64,000 bases of DNA, taken from NCBI RefSeq assembly GCF_027595165.1, contig NZ_CP097291.1:434001-498000 (forward strand), written 5' to 3'. Origin of the DNA: Providencia sp. PROV188 (lineage in GTDB: Bacteria; Pseudomonadota; Gammaproteobacteria; Enterobacterales; Enterobacteriaceae). How positions within the stretch are numbered: position 1 is the first letter of the stretch; each line of letters begins with the position of its first letter. A program made the position numbers and the translations under genes. Of the stretch, positions 31,723 through 39,841 are shown piece after piece. The notes under the pieces were generated by a model that saw nothing but the letters and a program-made list of their open reading frames with translations, searched no databases and had not been told where the DNA came from.

Positions 31723-32273
31723 TGAATAAGAAAATACGTTTTGGAATTTTATTTGCATTACTGGGAAACCTCGCTGCGGTAGCAACGATGCCTGCACAAG
31801 CCGCGCAGAATAATATGAAAATCAAAGGGACGCTGGTGAACGCACCTTGTGTGGTGTTACCAGAAAATTCAAAGGTTGAAGTCGATTTTGGTGATATCCG
31901 ACTGTTGGATATCTATGAGCCGGGATTTCAATTTCCGAATGAATCCTTCACGTTAGTGTTGTCAGATTGCGATTTGACCATTGCACAAAAGTTGAAAGTG
32001 AAATTCTCTGGAACTGAAAACTTATTGTTACCGGGTTCCCTTGCGTTGACGGGCAGTGATTTAAACCCTGGATTAGGTATTTTTATTGAGTTAACTGATG
32101 GAACCCCGATGAAAATTAACCAATTTTCATCGCTAATGCCGATCAGTAAAGCGGGTAAGAATGAATTACAGTTTAATTCATTTATCAAAGCGACATCGGA
32201 TGTTGTGAATAATAAACAAGTGAAAGTCGGTAAAATATCAGCCACTGCAACATTTATATTTGAGTACGAGTAA
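31722..32273 (+). CDS. Minor fimbrial subunit 3
   Basis: A 183-aa exported pilin-like protein with a signal peptide (cleavage near AQA at 27), the paired Cys in NAPCVVLPE and LSDCDLT, the VEVDFGDI strand and a C-terminal FIFEYE donor strand. Its start overlaps the upstream stop by one base. Position and size match mrpG-type subunits, the third minor pilin before the tip adhesin gene. Confidence 0.88.
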   Translation: MNKKIRFGILFALLGNLAAVATMPAQAAQNNMKIKGTLVNAPCVVLPENSKVEVDFGDIRLLDIYEPGFQFPNESFTLVLSDCDLTIAQKLKVKFSGTENLLLPGSLALTGSDLNPGLGIFIELTDGTPMKINQFSSLMPISKAGKNELQFNSFIKATSDVVNNKQVKVGKISATATFIFEYE

Positions 32274-32338
32274 TTTTATTATCAAAGTTTATGGCTTTGA
32301 TTTAATTAAGCTTTATTAAGTAAATAAAGAGAACTGAA

Positions 32339-33193
32339 ATGGGAAAACGAATTCAAAGGTTATTTTTAATACCGTTGCTTTTTATAAGCTCTCTTGGTTA
32401 TGGGTCGACATATTTTTCGTATGTTGAAGACATTGTCTCTTCAGGGAGTAGCCATACCTATTATTACCAATTTGACTATTGGAGAGCTAGCTCTCCTACG
32501 GAACCAAACCCATGTGTTTCTGTTCTGGGTTCTGGTGGCGCTAGGAACTGTTATTTTACGATTAACCATTTACATACAGCGCCAAATATTGGGGGAGCAG
32601 GGTCTCGTAAAGACTGGGAGTGTTCCATAAATTTCGCGACTTACCCGACGATGCAATCAATTATTGATGCAGCGCAAAATCAATGCGGTTTAAGTTTTCC
32701 TAAAAGAGGGGATAGTCGTCACTCCGGAGCGATTACAGCAGATGAGTGTGTCGGTATCTTTTTAGACACAAACCGCACTAATAGTTCTGCGAAAATGCTA
32801 CCCGGTGGGATCTGTGGTATTGCGCCACCACCTGCCGGTAAGTGCTATTTCAATTATGTTGCAAATAACCGAATGGAATTAGATCACGGTACATTGAACA
32901 CTGGGGATCTGAATGGAAATACGCAGCGTGGATTCTTCTCGATTGTTTGTAACCAAAACATGCGAGTAAAAGTTTCTTCAAATATGTTGCAAGAGTATGT
33001 GAATTTACGTCCGAATGGTGAATTGATGTCACGAGTGACATTGAACGGTCAACCGGCTTGGTTTGGCACGATCATCAATGCAAGAGCAAATACGAATGAG
33101 CTTGTGACAGTAGAATCTGTATTGAAAACGAATGGTACGGTTGCAGCGGGTAACTTTAGTGGTGTAATTACACTGGTAATGACCATTCCATAA
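32339..33193 (+). CDS. MrpH-like fimbrial tip adhesin
   Basis: A 284-aa exported two-domain adhesin: signal peptide to about residue 22, an N-terminal receptor-binding domain (about 23-155), a PPP hinge, and a C-terminal pilin domain (KCYFNYV to VITLVMTIP). The N-terminal domain has His77 and His79 in INHLHT and His128 in DSRHSG. Their order and spacing match the three zinc-binding histidines of Proteus mirabilis MrpH, and Cys59, Cys71, Cys95 and Cys116 could form two disulfides. It is the last operon gene, as mrpH is before mrpJ; no mrpJ follows here. Ligand unknown. Confidence 0.85.
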   Translation: MGKRIQRLFLIPLLFISSLGYGSTYFSYVEDIVSSGSSHTYYYQFDYWRASSPTEPNPCVSVLGSGGARNCYFTINHLHTAPNIGGAGSRKDWECSINFATYPTMQSIIDAAQNQCGLSFPKRGDSRHSGAITADECVGIFLDTNRTNSSAKMLPGGICGIAPPPAGKCYFNYVANNRMELDHGTLNTGDLNGNTQRGFFSIVCNQNMRVKVSSNMLQEYVNLRPNGELMSRVTLNGQPAWFGTIINARANTNELVTVESVLKTNGTVAAGNFSGVITLVMTIP

Positions 33194-33244
33194 TGTAAAG
33201 CGTTAAGAATTTTGTATTCGTCATTTTCCCATGTTGACGGTTTT

Positions 33245-33280
33245 GCCTACTTAAACGTAAATGTTGGTAGGCTTTTTTTT
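33245..33280 (+). terminator. Terminator of the fimbrial operon
   Basis: GCCTAC (33245-33250) pairs with GTAGGC (33267-33272), followed directly by eight T. Confidence 0.85.
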
Positions 33281-33340
33281 AATCTTTTTTATTTATTCTA
33301 AAATACGCATTTCTAATATAGAACTTATTAAGCTTTATGC

Positions 33341-33817
33341 TTATTCAACATAACAGGTGAAGGCAGAATAGGCCTCATCCTTCAAAATATAAACATTATC
33401 CTCCATTCTAGTCACATTTACATAATATTTTATTTTGTCTTTTTCCAATTGAATGAAATTGGTAAATACGTCATTAGGGGTGCTATCAGAGTTTGTCACT
33501 GATGAGGAATTCATCACGATTAAATAATTACCTTTTTTATCTACCGGTGTATAGGAAAAATAAATAGCACGATCTAATCGATAAATGGTTTCTTGGTTTT
33601 TTATATAACCATAAAAATTCATTCTGCCATTATGATTGTCTGAAACCTGTAATGACATTTTAGATTTAAGGATAATACCATCCGGTGTGCCATTTTCTTT
33701 TATCCAAACAATTTCAGAATGACAAAGTTTTACATCATCTTTATCTTTTGCAAAGGTAACATAAGTAATGGGGATAATAACCGCAGCTAGAGCCGCAGTA
33801 ATAAGATACTTTTTCAT
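33341..33817 (-). CDS. FidL-like inner-membrane/periplasmic protein
   Basis: A 158-aa protein with one N-terminal hydrophobic segment (about 5-22) and a beta-rich periplasmic part with two Cys (KLCHSE and FTCYVE). It resembles the FidL-like proteins encoded beside ToxR/CadC-type regulators, as in Salmonella marT-fidL. Its ATG immediately follows the stop codon of the regulator gene with no gap, so the two are translationally coupled. By analogy it could modulate or protect the membrane-bound regulator; this is inferred, not shown. Confidence 0.75.
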   Translation of the reverse strand: MKKYLITAALAAVIIPITYVTFAKDKDDVKLCHSEIVWIKENGTPDGIILKSKMSLQVSDNHNGRMNFYGYIKNQETIYRLDRAIYFSYTPVDKKGNYLIVMNSSSVTNSDSTPNDVFTNFIQLEKDKIKYYVNVTRMEDNVYILKDEAYSAFTCYVE

Positions 33818-34777
33818 TTAAATTCTCTGATCGTTAATAGAAACACAGTCAAACTTATTATTTTTTTCTTTACAAACGCTAATTGCAGCATTTTTATCGA
33901 ATGAGTAAGAGGCATTGACATCTGAAAGAACAATAATTCGTTTTGGTTCTTCGCAGGCAATATTATATTTATCTAGCTTTTTATTAATAAAATCGAGATT
34001 GGTTTTTTTTGCCTGTTCATTCATTTTGATGGGAGATTGAAATACGCAATTATCTCGGCTTCCAAATGTTGTATAGCTATTCCTTTTATCATTATTTGGT
34101 TTTAGTGTATTGATAAATAAGTAAAATGATCCAATAAAGATGAATGAAATGATAGCGAATAAAAGCATCCTACCTTTTAGATTACTATTTTTAGTGGCAA
34201 TGATTTCTGAAGTTGCAATGGGTTTCGTCTTTGAATTATCGGTGCTATTACTTATTGAAGTATTAAGTTCTAAAATTTCATTTTCACCCTCTGAAATAGC
34301 GACTTTTGTCAGTTCAGTATTTTGGGGTATTAGCAAATTCTTAGATGGGGTGACAAGTGTTTCTGTTATTCCATAATTATCTGAAGTGATAATTTCATTG
34401 GATACAGTTTGCTTGTTGTCATTATCCATTGCAATACTGGATAGATGACTATCAATTCTAAATCCTTTTTTGGGAACCGTAACAATTGTTTTTGGATCAA
34501 TACCAACCAGCTCAAGCTTTTTCCTTATTTCGCTGATATAGGTGTTTAAATTATTATTTGATCCAACCAGACCATATTCTTCCCAAACATTTGTAAGAAG
34601 TTCGTCTCGAGTAGCAATACCTTTCTTTAAATTTAATAAAAGGATTTCACCAAATAATCGAGCGGCAGGTTTAGATAATTCAATATGTTGATCTGGATCA
34701 TCTTTTAGAAAAATACGACTTGTCCTGTGCTCAAAAATAAACTTGTTATCGATTGTATAATCATGTTTTTCAATCAT
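33818..34777 (-). CDS. ToxR/CadC-type membrane-bound regulator (MarT-like)
   Basis: A 319-aa protein with an N-terminal OmpR-type winged helix (about 10-105: LSKPAARLFGEILLLN, NNLNTYISEIRKKLE, TVPKKGFRI), a Ser/Thr/Asn-rich cytoplasmic linker (about 110-200), a single membrane span (about 204-224, MLLFAIISFIFIGSFYLFI) and a periplasmic domain of about 90 residues with three Cys. The ATG at 34777 is preferred over a TTG at 34813. It has no phosphorylation domain, as in ToxR and CadC. It faces the fimbrial operon convergently and is a likely regulator of it, though no binding site is visible. Confidence 0.85.
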   Translation of the reverse strand: MIEKHDYTIDNKFIFEHRTSRIFLKDDPDQHIELSKPAARLFGEILLLNLKKGIATRDELLTNVWEEYGLVGSNNNLNTYISEIRKKLELVGIDPKTIVTVPKKGFRIDSHLSSIAMDNDNKQTVSNEIITSDNYGITETLVTPSKNLLIPQNTELTKVAISEGENEILELNTSISNSTDNSKTKPIATSEIIATKNSNLKGRMLLFAIISFIFIGSFYLFINTLKPNNDKRNSYTTFGSRDNCVFQSPIKMNEQAKKTNLDFINKKLDKYNIACEEPKRIIVLSDVNASYSFDKNAAISVCKEKNNKFDCVSINDQRI

Positions 34778-35229
34778 AGTTATCTTCTGCTCTCTGAAAT
34801 TCAAATAATTCAATAGCTAAGCCACTATTAATTAGTGGCTTAATGTAATTTAAGTTAAATTTATTCTAGGGATTTATATATTTTTATTAATTTAATTATA
34901 GGTATAGTCTAAATAGGGATTGGAATAACTTCAAGTATTCGGAGATGAGCTTTTTTGCTGTAAATTAGCAAAAATATTGATTTGAATATCATATTGGAGT
35001 AATAAACTAAATAAAATATTATTGCTAGTTTATTATTATAAATATATTCGTTTTCGTTGTTATATCGGTAGATAAAACTAAATTTCTAGCGCGATAAGTA
35101 GAGTTATTTATAAGAATTATCCTAAGGGATTTCGCTTAATTCTATTTATAGGTGAAATTAACTGATAAGACAATTTATTTCTCAATTTATAAGGCAAGAA
35201 AGTAATATCTTGCCTTATAAAATTAAGTA
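34778..35229. other. AT-rich intergenic stretch
   Basis: Between the MarT-like gene and the TonB-receptor gene no coding sequence was seen. It contains the receptor terminator at 35188-35219 and should contain the promoter of the regulator pair. Confidence 0.4.
35188..35219 (-). terminator. Terminator of the TonB-dependent receptor gene
   Basis: TATAAGGCAAGA (35188-35199) pairs with TCTTGCCTTATA (35208-35219), 12 bp with an 8-nt loop, just 10 nt past the receptor stop codon. The following minus-strand tract is T/A-rich. Confidence 0.7.
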
Positions 35230-37260
35230 TTAGTATTTATATTCAATTCCTAGCCAATAGTTGCGACCTTCTTCTATATAGCCATCAGTATATTCATAAG
35301 ACTTGTCGAACAGGTTGTTGACTGAGCTGTTCACAGATAGCCCATGCCCTAAGTCATAATCCACGCGGAGGTCAGTTTTGGCGAAGCCGCGTACCTTATC
35401 TTCACTGTCCACATAGTTAAATGCCCAGCTTCTGGCTTCTTCTGTAATCGTAATGCTCATTGGCTGATATGGGGTAAATTTCACCCAAGCAAACGCTTTG
35501 TGGGTTGGCAGCTCTGCAACATGGCGTACGCTATAGTGTTTCGGATCCGCGTGGATATAGCTGTAGTTCATACCTGCTTCCATCCAATCGGTGATTTGCC
35601 CTGTAGTGCCTAAATCCGCGCCGATATAATCCACTTTGCCGCTATTACGGTTTTGCAGTAATGCGCCACCTTTTTTATTTTCGCCTACATGGTGCGCCAT
35701 AATGGCATCAGAAACGTGGTTATAGTAGGTACTTGCTGTATAGCTCCACACTGGAGTGAAATGCCCTTTATAAGTTAAATCAAAGGTCAGTGCACGCTCA
35801 GCATCTAAATGCGGGTTAATGAGGAATGAATCATCATTCTTCATTTTATTTTCGGTGTAGCGCTCTTTTTGTGTCGGGAAACGTGTTCTTTCGGATACAG
35901 AGAATTGAACGGTATCTTCATTTTCTAAATGGTAACGGGCCATCATCTCCCAGTTGAAGGCATGTTGGTTGTTATTGTCATAATGTTGAACGCCTTCCAT
36001 TGCACCGGTTTTTTTATTGTATATATAGCGTTTTCCATCATCACTATCACGCCAGTCATAGCCAATTCCGCCGATGATATCGAGCTTATCTGTCGCAACC
36101 CATTGGTATTCGGTAGAGACAGACCAGGTTTGATCTTTATAACGGTCAAATGGGTTGGTTTTATTACTGCGAGAGCGGTGAACGTCTTCTTTCCAGTGTG
36201 CGGCAAATGACAGCATATCTAATTCACGCACAGTAAAGTCTGCGCGTAGGTCTGCGCCGTTGCTGTAGTCATCATAGCGGCTGTAGTTATAATTACCTTT
36301 TTGATAATCCTTGACGGATTTGTACTGGTGCAGCGTGTTTTTGAATGAATCGTGATAAACGCGGCTTTGCAGGGCAATACCGTCAGTGACTTGGGTGGTG
36401 CCATTAAAGTAGATGCTTTCTTTATCATAAGCTGGCCACTGCCAGATCTGCTGCTTATCAGAGTTGGCATTCGGCGCACTGTTTTTGTCACCATCTTGCT
36501 TAATATAAGTCACCACATACTCATCGGCTTCTCGTGGCGTCCAGCCCATTTTCAGCATCAAACGCTTATCATCGGTGGCGGAGTTAGTGCGGCGTCCATG
36601 CGTTCCCGCATACGGGTTATTATCATCAGAGCTAGGTAGACCCATAAAGCGCTGCTTATATTGGCTACCACTGACTTGAATAAAACCTAAATCATTGCGA
36701 CCACCAAGGCGGGCGCTAACGTTATGGGCATTATCTGCACCACGCGCAAAGCCTTGGTTCAGGCTGATATTCGCTTCGAACGGTTTTTTTGGGGTCGCGG
36801 TGGTTAAGTTGATGGCGCCGCCCATTAAGTTCGGACCTTGTAACAGGGACGTATACCCCGTAGAAAGCTCAACACTTGCCAGTTCACTGGTCATAAAACG
36901 CCCAAGGTCAAGGGTACCGTCATAAGGAACATAGGTCGGGATACCGTCGAAGAAAACAGGCACTTGGCGGCTATCAAAACCACGTACATTCACTTGAGTC
37001 TCATTACGGTTACCGGATTTTTGGATCGCCACGCCGGGTAGGGTGCTGAGAGCTTGAGCCACGTTGGTTTTATTGAGTTGCTTCATTTGCGACTCAGTGA
37101 TCACGTTAGCATCAGCGGCGAGTGGGGTACTCCAGACTGACATCACATCGCGGCTCGCGTCAGCTTGTGTCTGATTATTCTCTGGAGAGGTCGTTGCTGC
37201 TTGCCCCTGTGTTGCGAATAACGCCATTCCTATCAAATAGGTAATTTGTTTTATTTTCAT
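35230..37260 (-). CDS. TonB-dependent outer-membrane receptor
   Basis: A 676-aa receptor: signal peptide ending at QA-A (about residue 21), a TonB-box-like DVMSVWSTP (about 39-47), a plug domain (about 48-160; NVAQALSTLPGVAIQ, VNVRGFDSRQVPVFFDGIP, GAINLTTATP) and a C-terminal barrel ending in LGIEYKY. It would import a scarce solute across the outer membrane with TonB energy. The substrate is not evident from sequence. A ModE-like box 40 nt upstream and the adjacent ModD/ABC operon point to molybdenum or tungsten species. No Fur-box-like sequence was recognised upstream, which argues against a standard iron siderophore receptor. Confidence 0.93.
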   Translation of the reverse strand: MKIKQITYLIGMALFATQGQAATTSPENNQTQADASRDVMSVWSTPLAADANVITESQMKQLNKTNVAQALSTLPGVAIQKSGNRNETQVNVRGFDSRQVPVFFDGIPTYVPYDGTLDLGRFMTSELASVELSTGYTSLLQGPNLMGGAINLTTATPKKPFEANISLNQGFARGADNAHNVSARLGGRNDLGFIQVSGSQYKQRFMGLPSSDDNNPYAGTHGRRTNSATDDKRLMLKMGWTPREADEYVVTYIKQDGDKNSAPNANSDKQQIWQWPAYDKESIYFNGTTQVTDGIALQSRVYHDSFKNTLHQYKSVKDYQKGNYNYSRYDDYSNGADLRADFTVRELDMLSFAAHWKEDVHRSRSNKTNPFDRYKDQTWSVSTEYQWVATDKLDIIGGIGYDWRDSDDGKRYIYNKKTGAMEGVQHYDNNNQHAFNWEMMARYHLENEDTVQFSVSERTRFPTQKERYTENKMKNDDSFLINPHLDAERALTFDLTYKGHFTPVWSYTASTYYNHVSDAIMAHHVGENKKGGALLQNRNSGKVDYIGADLGTTGQITDWMEAGMNYSYIHADPKHYSVRHVAELPTHKAFAWVKFTPYQPMSITITEEARSWAFNYVDSEDKVRGFAKTDLRVDYDLGHGLSVNSSVNNLFDKSYEYTDGYIEEGRNYWLGIEYKY

Positions 37261-37299
37261 TATTAATAATTTCCAGTTAGTTTTTCCTGCGACTTATAT

Positions 37300-37323
37300 C
37301 GATATATTTATTTTTATATAACG
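37300..37323. promoter_or_regulatory. Candidate ModE box upstream of TonB receptor
   Basis: CGATAT-N12-ATAACG spans 24 bp with AT on both outer sides, and its inner flanks are TATA-rich. E. coli ModE boxes have the same layout (CGTTAT-N12-ATAACG). It lies 40 nt before the receptor start codon. It is one base from the left-arm consensus. Confidence 0.65.
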
Positions 37324-37343
37324 ATGGGCGTCGCTTTTGCCAT

Positions 37344-37380
37344 AAAACACCATCCCGCGGTGAGCCGCAGGATAAGGTTT
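37344..37380 (-). terminator. Terminator of the ModD operon
   Basis: On the minus strand a G+C-rich imperfect stem around a CTCA loop (GCGG-CTCA-CCGC core, extended by CCT and GGG) lies 22 nt past the ModD stop and runs into GTTTTATG. It separates the operon from the receptor promoter. Confidence 0.55.
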
Positions 37381-37401
37381 TAAATCTATGTATTTGGGTC
37401 G

Positions 37402-38247
37402 TTAAGATTTAAATATCTGTACTTTGATGTCTCTCGGGTTTGCGTAATAGGGAGCTGAAGTGATCAACAGAGGAACACCCGCTTGGGCGAAACTTTCGAT
37501 AGTTTGCAAGTTAACGCCACCGGCAATGGATAATCGGCAGCGGGATTTTTTCTCATTCACCAAGCGTTGTAATTGCTGAATCTGCTCCACAGGAAGTTTA
37601 TCCAGCTGGACAATATCGGCGTTGGTATCAATGGCAAGCAGAGCTTGCTGATAATCATCGGCTTCAACGATGATCTGCTTCTCAGGCGCGGCCGCTCGTA
37701 ACGTATCGACATGAGATTGCCAATCATCGGGATTTGTAAGGCAGTTGCGATGATTGGTAAACAGCAAGATAGTTTCTGCGCTGCCAGCACGATGGACAAT
37801 GCCGCCACCAGCGAGGATCGCGGTTAACGCAAGGGGCTTGGTCGCGGGAATGGTTTTCCGTGTGCAAGCGAGCTGCCCATTAGGGTGATATTTTTTTAAT
37901 ATCGTGACCATTTGATGGGTGTAGTGACTGACGCCACCGCACCATTCAAGGACATTCTGGACTGCCTTCCACCCTTGATGCAGTGCTTCAACCGAGCCAG
38001 ACGCGTTAATCAAGCGGCTTTGTGGCTCCACAATATCTCCGTCACGAAATAGGCATTCACTGCGTATGCCCAGCTTTGTGAGCATACGCTGGGCGATATC
38101 CAACCCGCTTACACAGCCGCCAAGTTTCGAGGTAAAGGTCATGGTGCCTTGCTGGGTGTGTAAGCCAAGTGCGCGGCTGGTGAGATCCCCATACTGGATA
38201 TCATCGAGAAGCAGCTGGTCAATTAGGGTGTCAGGCAAGTAAATCAT
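37402..38247 (-). CDS. modD: ModD, NadC-like phosphoribosyltransferase family protein
   Basis: A 281-aa protein of the quinolinate phosphoribosyltransferase (NadC) fold, in the ModD branch associated with molybdenum transport genes. NadC landmarks are present: DLTSRAL, the ACTRKTIPATK phosphoribosyl-binding loop, GGGIVHRAGSAETILLF, the acidic VEADD strand and IAGGVNLQTI. The Lys of the usual NadC KDNH motif is replaced (FTNH), so ordinary quinolinate activity is doubtful. Its start overlaps the methyltransferase stop by 4 nt. It is the last gene of a binding protein-permease-ATPase-methyltransferase operon. The biochemical role of ModD is not established. Confidence 0.85.
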   Translation of the reverse strand: MIYLPDTLIDQLLLDDIQYGDLTSRALGLHTQQGTMTFTSKLGGCVSGLDIAQRMLTKLGIRSECLFRDGDIVEPQSRLINASGSVEALHQGWKAVQNVLEWCGGVSHYTHQMVTILKKYHPNGQLACTRKTIPATKPLALTAILAGGGIVHRAGSAETILLFTNHRNCLTNPDDWQSHVDTLRAAAPEKQIIVEADDYQQALLAIDTNADIVQLDKLPVEQIQQLQRLVNEKKSRCRLSIAGGVNLQTIESFAQAGVPLLITSAPYYANPRDIKVQIFKS

Positions 38248-39062
38248 AATGTCAGTTCCGCTTCATCCACCACATCCCATGAGACCATCGCCCAATCGCG
38301 GGATGGGAACGGCAGGGCTTTACCATCGGCGGTTTGTTTCTCGTAGTAAGCGCGCAGCTTTTCAGTTTCTTCTTCGGTGAGATCTTTGAGCGACCAGTTT
38401 ACGCTGTCGATAAATGCATCCACGTTATCGAATCCACCTCGATTTGGACTTTTAATAAAGTCGACACGGGCATGGATCCCCATTTGATGCAGGACATTCA
38501 CGGCATAGATATAGGTTGGCAGGCTAACCACTTCGCGCCCAATTTCACGGATAATTTTCTCATCAATAAATGTCGGGTTAACGGTGTGAGTGGTATACAC
38601 GCGCAGGTTAGTTTGGCGGTTGAGTTTTAACATCGCAGCTTTTAAGTCATCCACGAGGGTAGAGCGGGAGGCCACCGAAATATCGGCTTTTGGTAAGTCG
38701 TCCCAGCTATCTTCCCACGCAAGGGTTTTAAATTGCGCATTGGTGACATTCATCTCTTTGGCGCGAATATTGGCCATTTCGAGCATACCTGCACTGTAGT
38801 CAATGCCGGTGACAGATTGAAATTGGTTAGCGAGATAAAGGCTAATAGAGCCAGGTCCACATCCCACATCCAGCAAGGTTTTTGCACCCGTAAAATCCAT
38901 TAATTGGCGAAAGCGAATTAAGTATGGGTCGTTCGGATTGGCACAGTTTTGCGCCATTTGGTGGGCTTTTTTATCCCAATGTTCTGGTTCTTTGCGTGTG
39001 CGTTGGGCTTGTTGCATATGCTGCTGATACATCGCGGCAAAATCGAGTTGGTGAATAAGCAT
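38244..39062 (-). CDS. Class I SAM-dependent methyltransferase in transporter operon
   Basis: A 272-aa Rossmann-fold methyltransferase with motif I LLDVGCGPGSISLYLA, the acidic SAM-ribose loop GIDYS and LAWEDSWDDLPKADISVASR further on. The ATG at 39062 has CAGGG just before it; an in-frame TTG at 39080 would overlap the ATPase gene. It lies between the ATPase gene and modD, overlapping modD by 4 nt. The methyl acceptor is unknown. Its tight coupling to an importer and ModD suggests it modifies the imported ligand or a small chelator. Confidence 0.85.
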   Translation of the reverse strand: MLIHQLDFAAMYQQHMQQAQRTRKEPEHWDKKAHQMAQNCANPNDPYLIRFRQLMDFTGAKTLLDVGCGPGSISLYLANQFQSVTGIDYSAGMLEMANIRAKEMNVTNAQFKTLAWEDSWDDLPKADISVASRSTLVDDLKAAMLKLNRQTNLRVYTTHTVNPTFIDEKIIREIGREVVSLPTYIYAVNVLHQMGIHARVDFIKSPNRGGFDNVDAFIDSVNWSLKDLTEEETEKLRAYYEKQTADGKALPFPSRDWAMVSWDVVDEAELTL

Positions 39063-39073
39063 GATCCCTGACC

Positions 39074-39841
39074 TTAACAAGTAAAATTGAGTGGAAGCTG
39101 AAAATGCGCCGTAATACTCGGTGCATCGATATTATAGAGTTCTGCCAAGTTAGTGAGCGTTAACATACTTTGAGTCGAGCCTTGCCGTGCCTGCTGTTGT
39201 TTGTTTAATAAAATCACATGGTCGGCAATGGCAGCGGCATGTTGGGGGTGATGGGTGGACATTAACACCGTGATCCCATGCTGCTTCAGTGTTTCGATAT
39301 GCTGTAACAGCCGAATTTGATTGCCAAAATCGAGGCTGGCTGCGGGTTCATCCATAATCAATAACTTGGGTTTTTGGACTAAGGCTCTGGCAATTAAAAC
39401 CAGCTGCTTTTCTCCCCCGCTGAGGGTGCTATACAAGCGCTCTGCAAGGTGAGCAATGCCAAATTGGGTCAATTGCTCCATGGCACTGACTTTCTCTTTT
39501 TCCCCCGGTACGCTGAACGCTGAGAGATAGGGGGTTAGCCCCATCATCACCATATCGACCACCGAAAACGTAAAGGGCGTATCGTGAGCTTGGGGTACGT
39601 AAGCAATCACTTTCGCGATATCTCGCTGTTTCAGCCGGCTGATGGATTGCCCTTGCAAGCGTATATCCCCATCAATGGCAGGAAGTAACCCTAATAAGGT
39701 TTTCATTAAGGTGGTTTTTCCGCACCCATTCGCGCCCAGCAAGCAGGTCATCTCACCTTCAGGTAAATGCAGGTTAATGCCTTCAATAATGGCTTGGCGG
39801 TGGTAGCCGATCGCCACATTGTCTAGGGTTAAAATACTCAT
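39074..39841 (-). CDS. ABC transporter ATPase (siderophore/B12/MolC type)
   Basis: A 255-aa ATPase with Walker A GANGCGKTT, the Q-loop VPQAHDTPF, signature LSGGEKQLVLIARAL, Walker B LLIMDEPAASLD and the switch His in STHHPQ. It belongs to the FepC/BtuD class that powers FecCD-type permeases. It overlaps the permease gene by 4 nt (ATGA), so the two are translationally coupled. In this family some members (Haemophilus MolC) serve molybdate/tungstate import. Confidence 0.95.
   Translation of the reverse strand: MSILTLDNVAIGYHRQAIIEGINLHLPEGEMTCLLGANGCGKTTLMKTLLGLLPAIDGDIRLQGQSISRLKQRDIAKVIAYVPQAHDTPFTFSVVDMVMMGLTPYLSAFSVPGEKEKVSAMEQLTQFGIAHLAERLYSTLSGGEKQLVLIARALVQKPKLLIMDEPAASLDFGNQIRLLQHIETLKQHGITVLMSTHHPQHAAAIADHVILLNKQQQARQGSTQSMLTLTNLAELYNIDAPSITAHFQLPLNFTC

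Noticed and set aside
35929..36639. Several open frames overlapping the TonB-receptor gene
   Set aside because: They are out-of-frame shadows of a 676-codon gene with clear domain structure.
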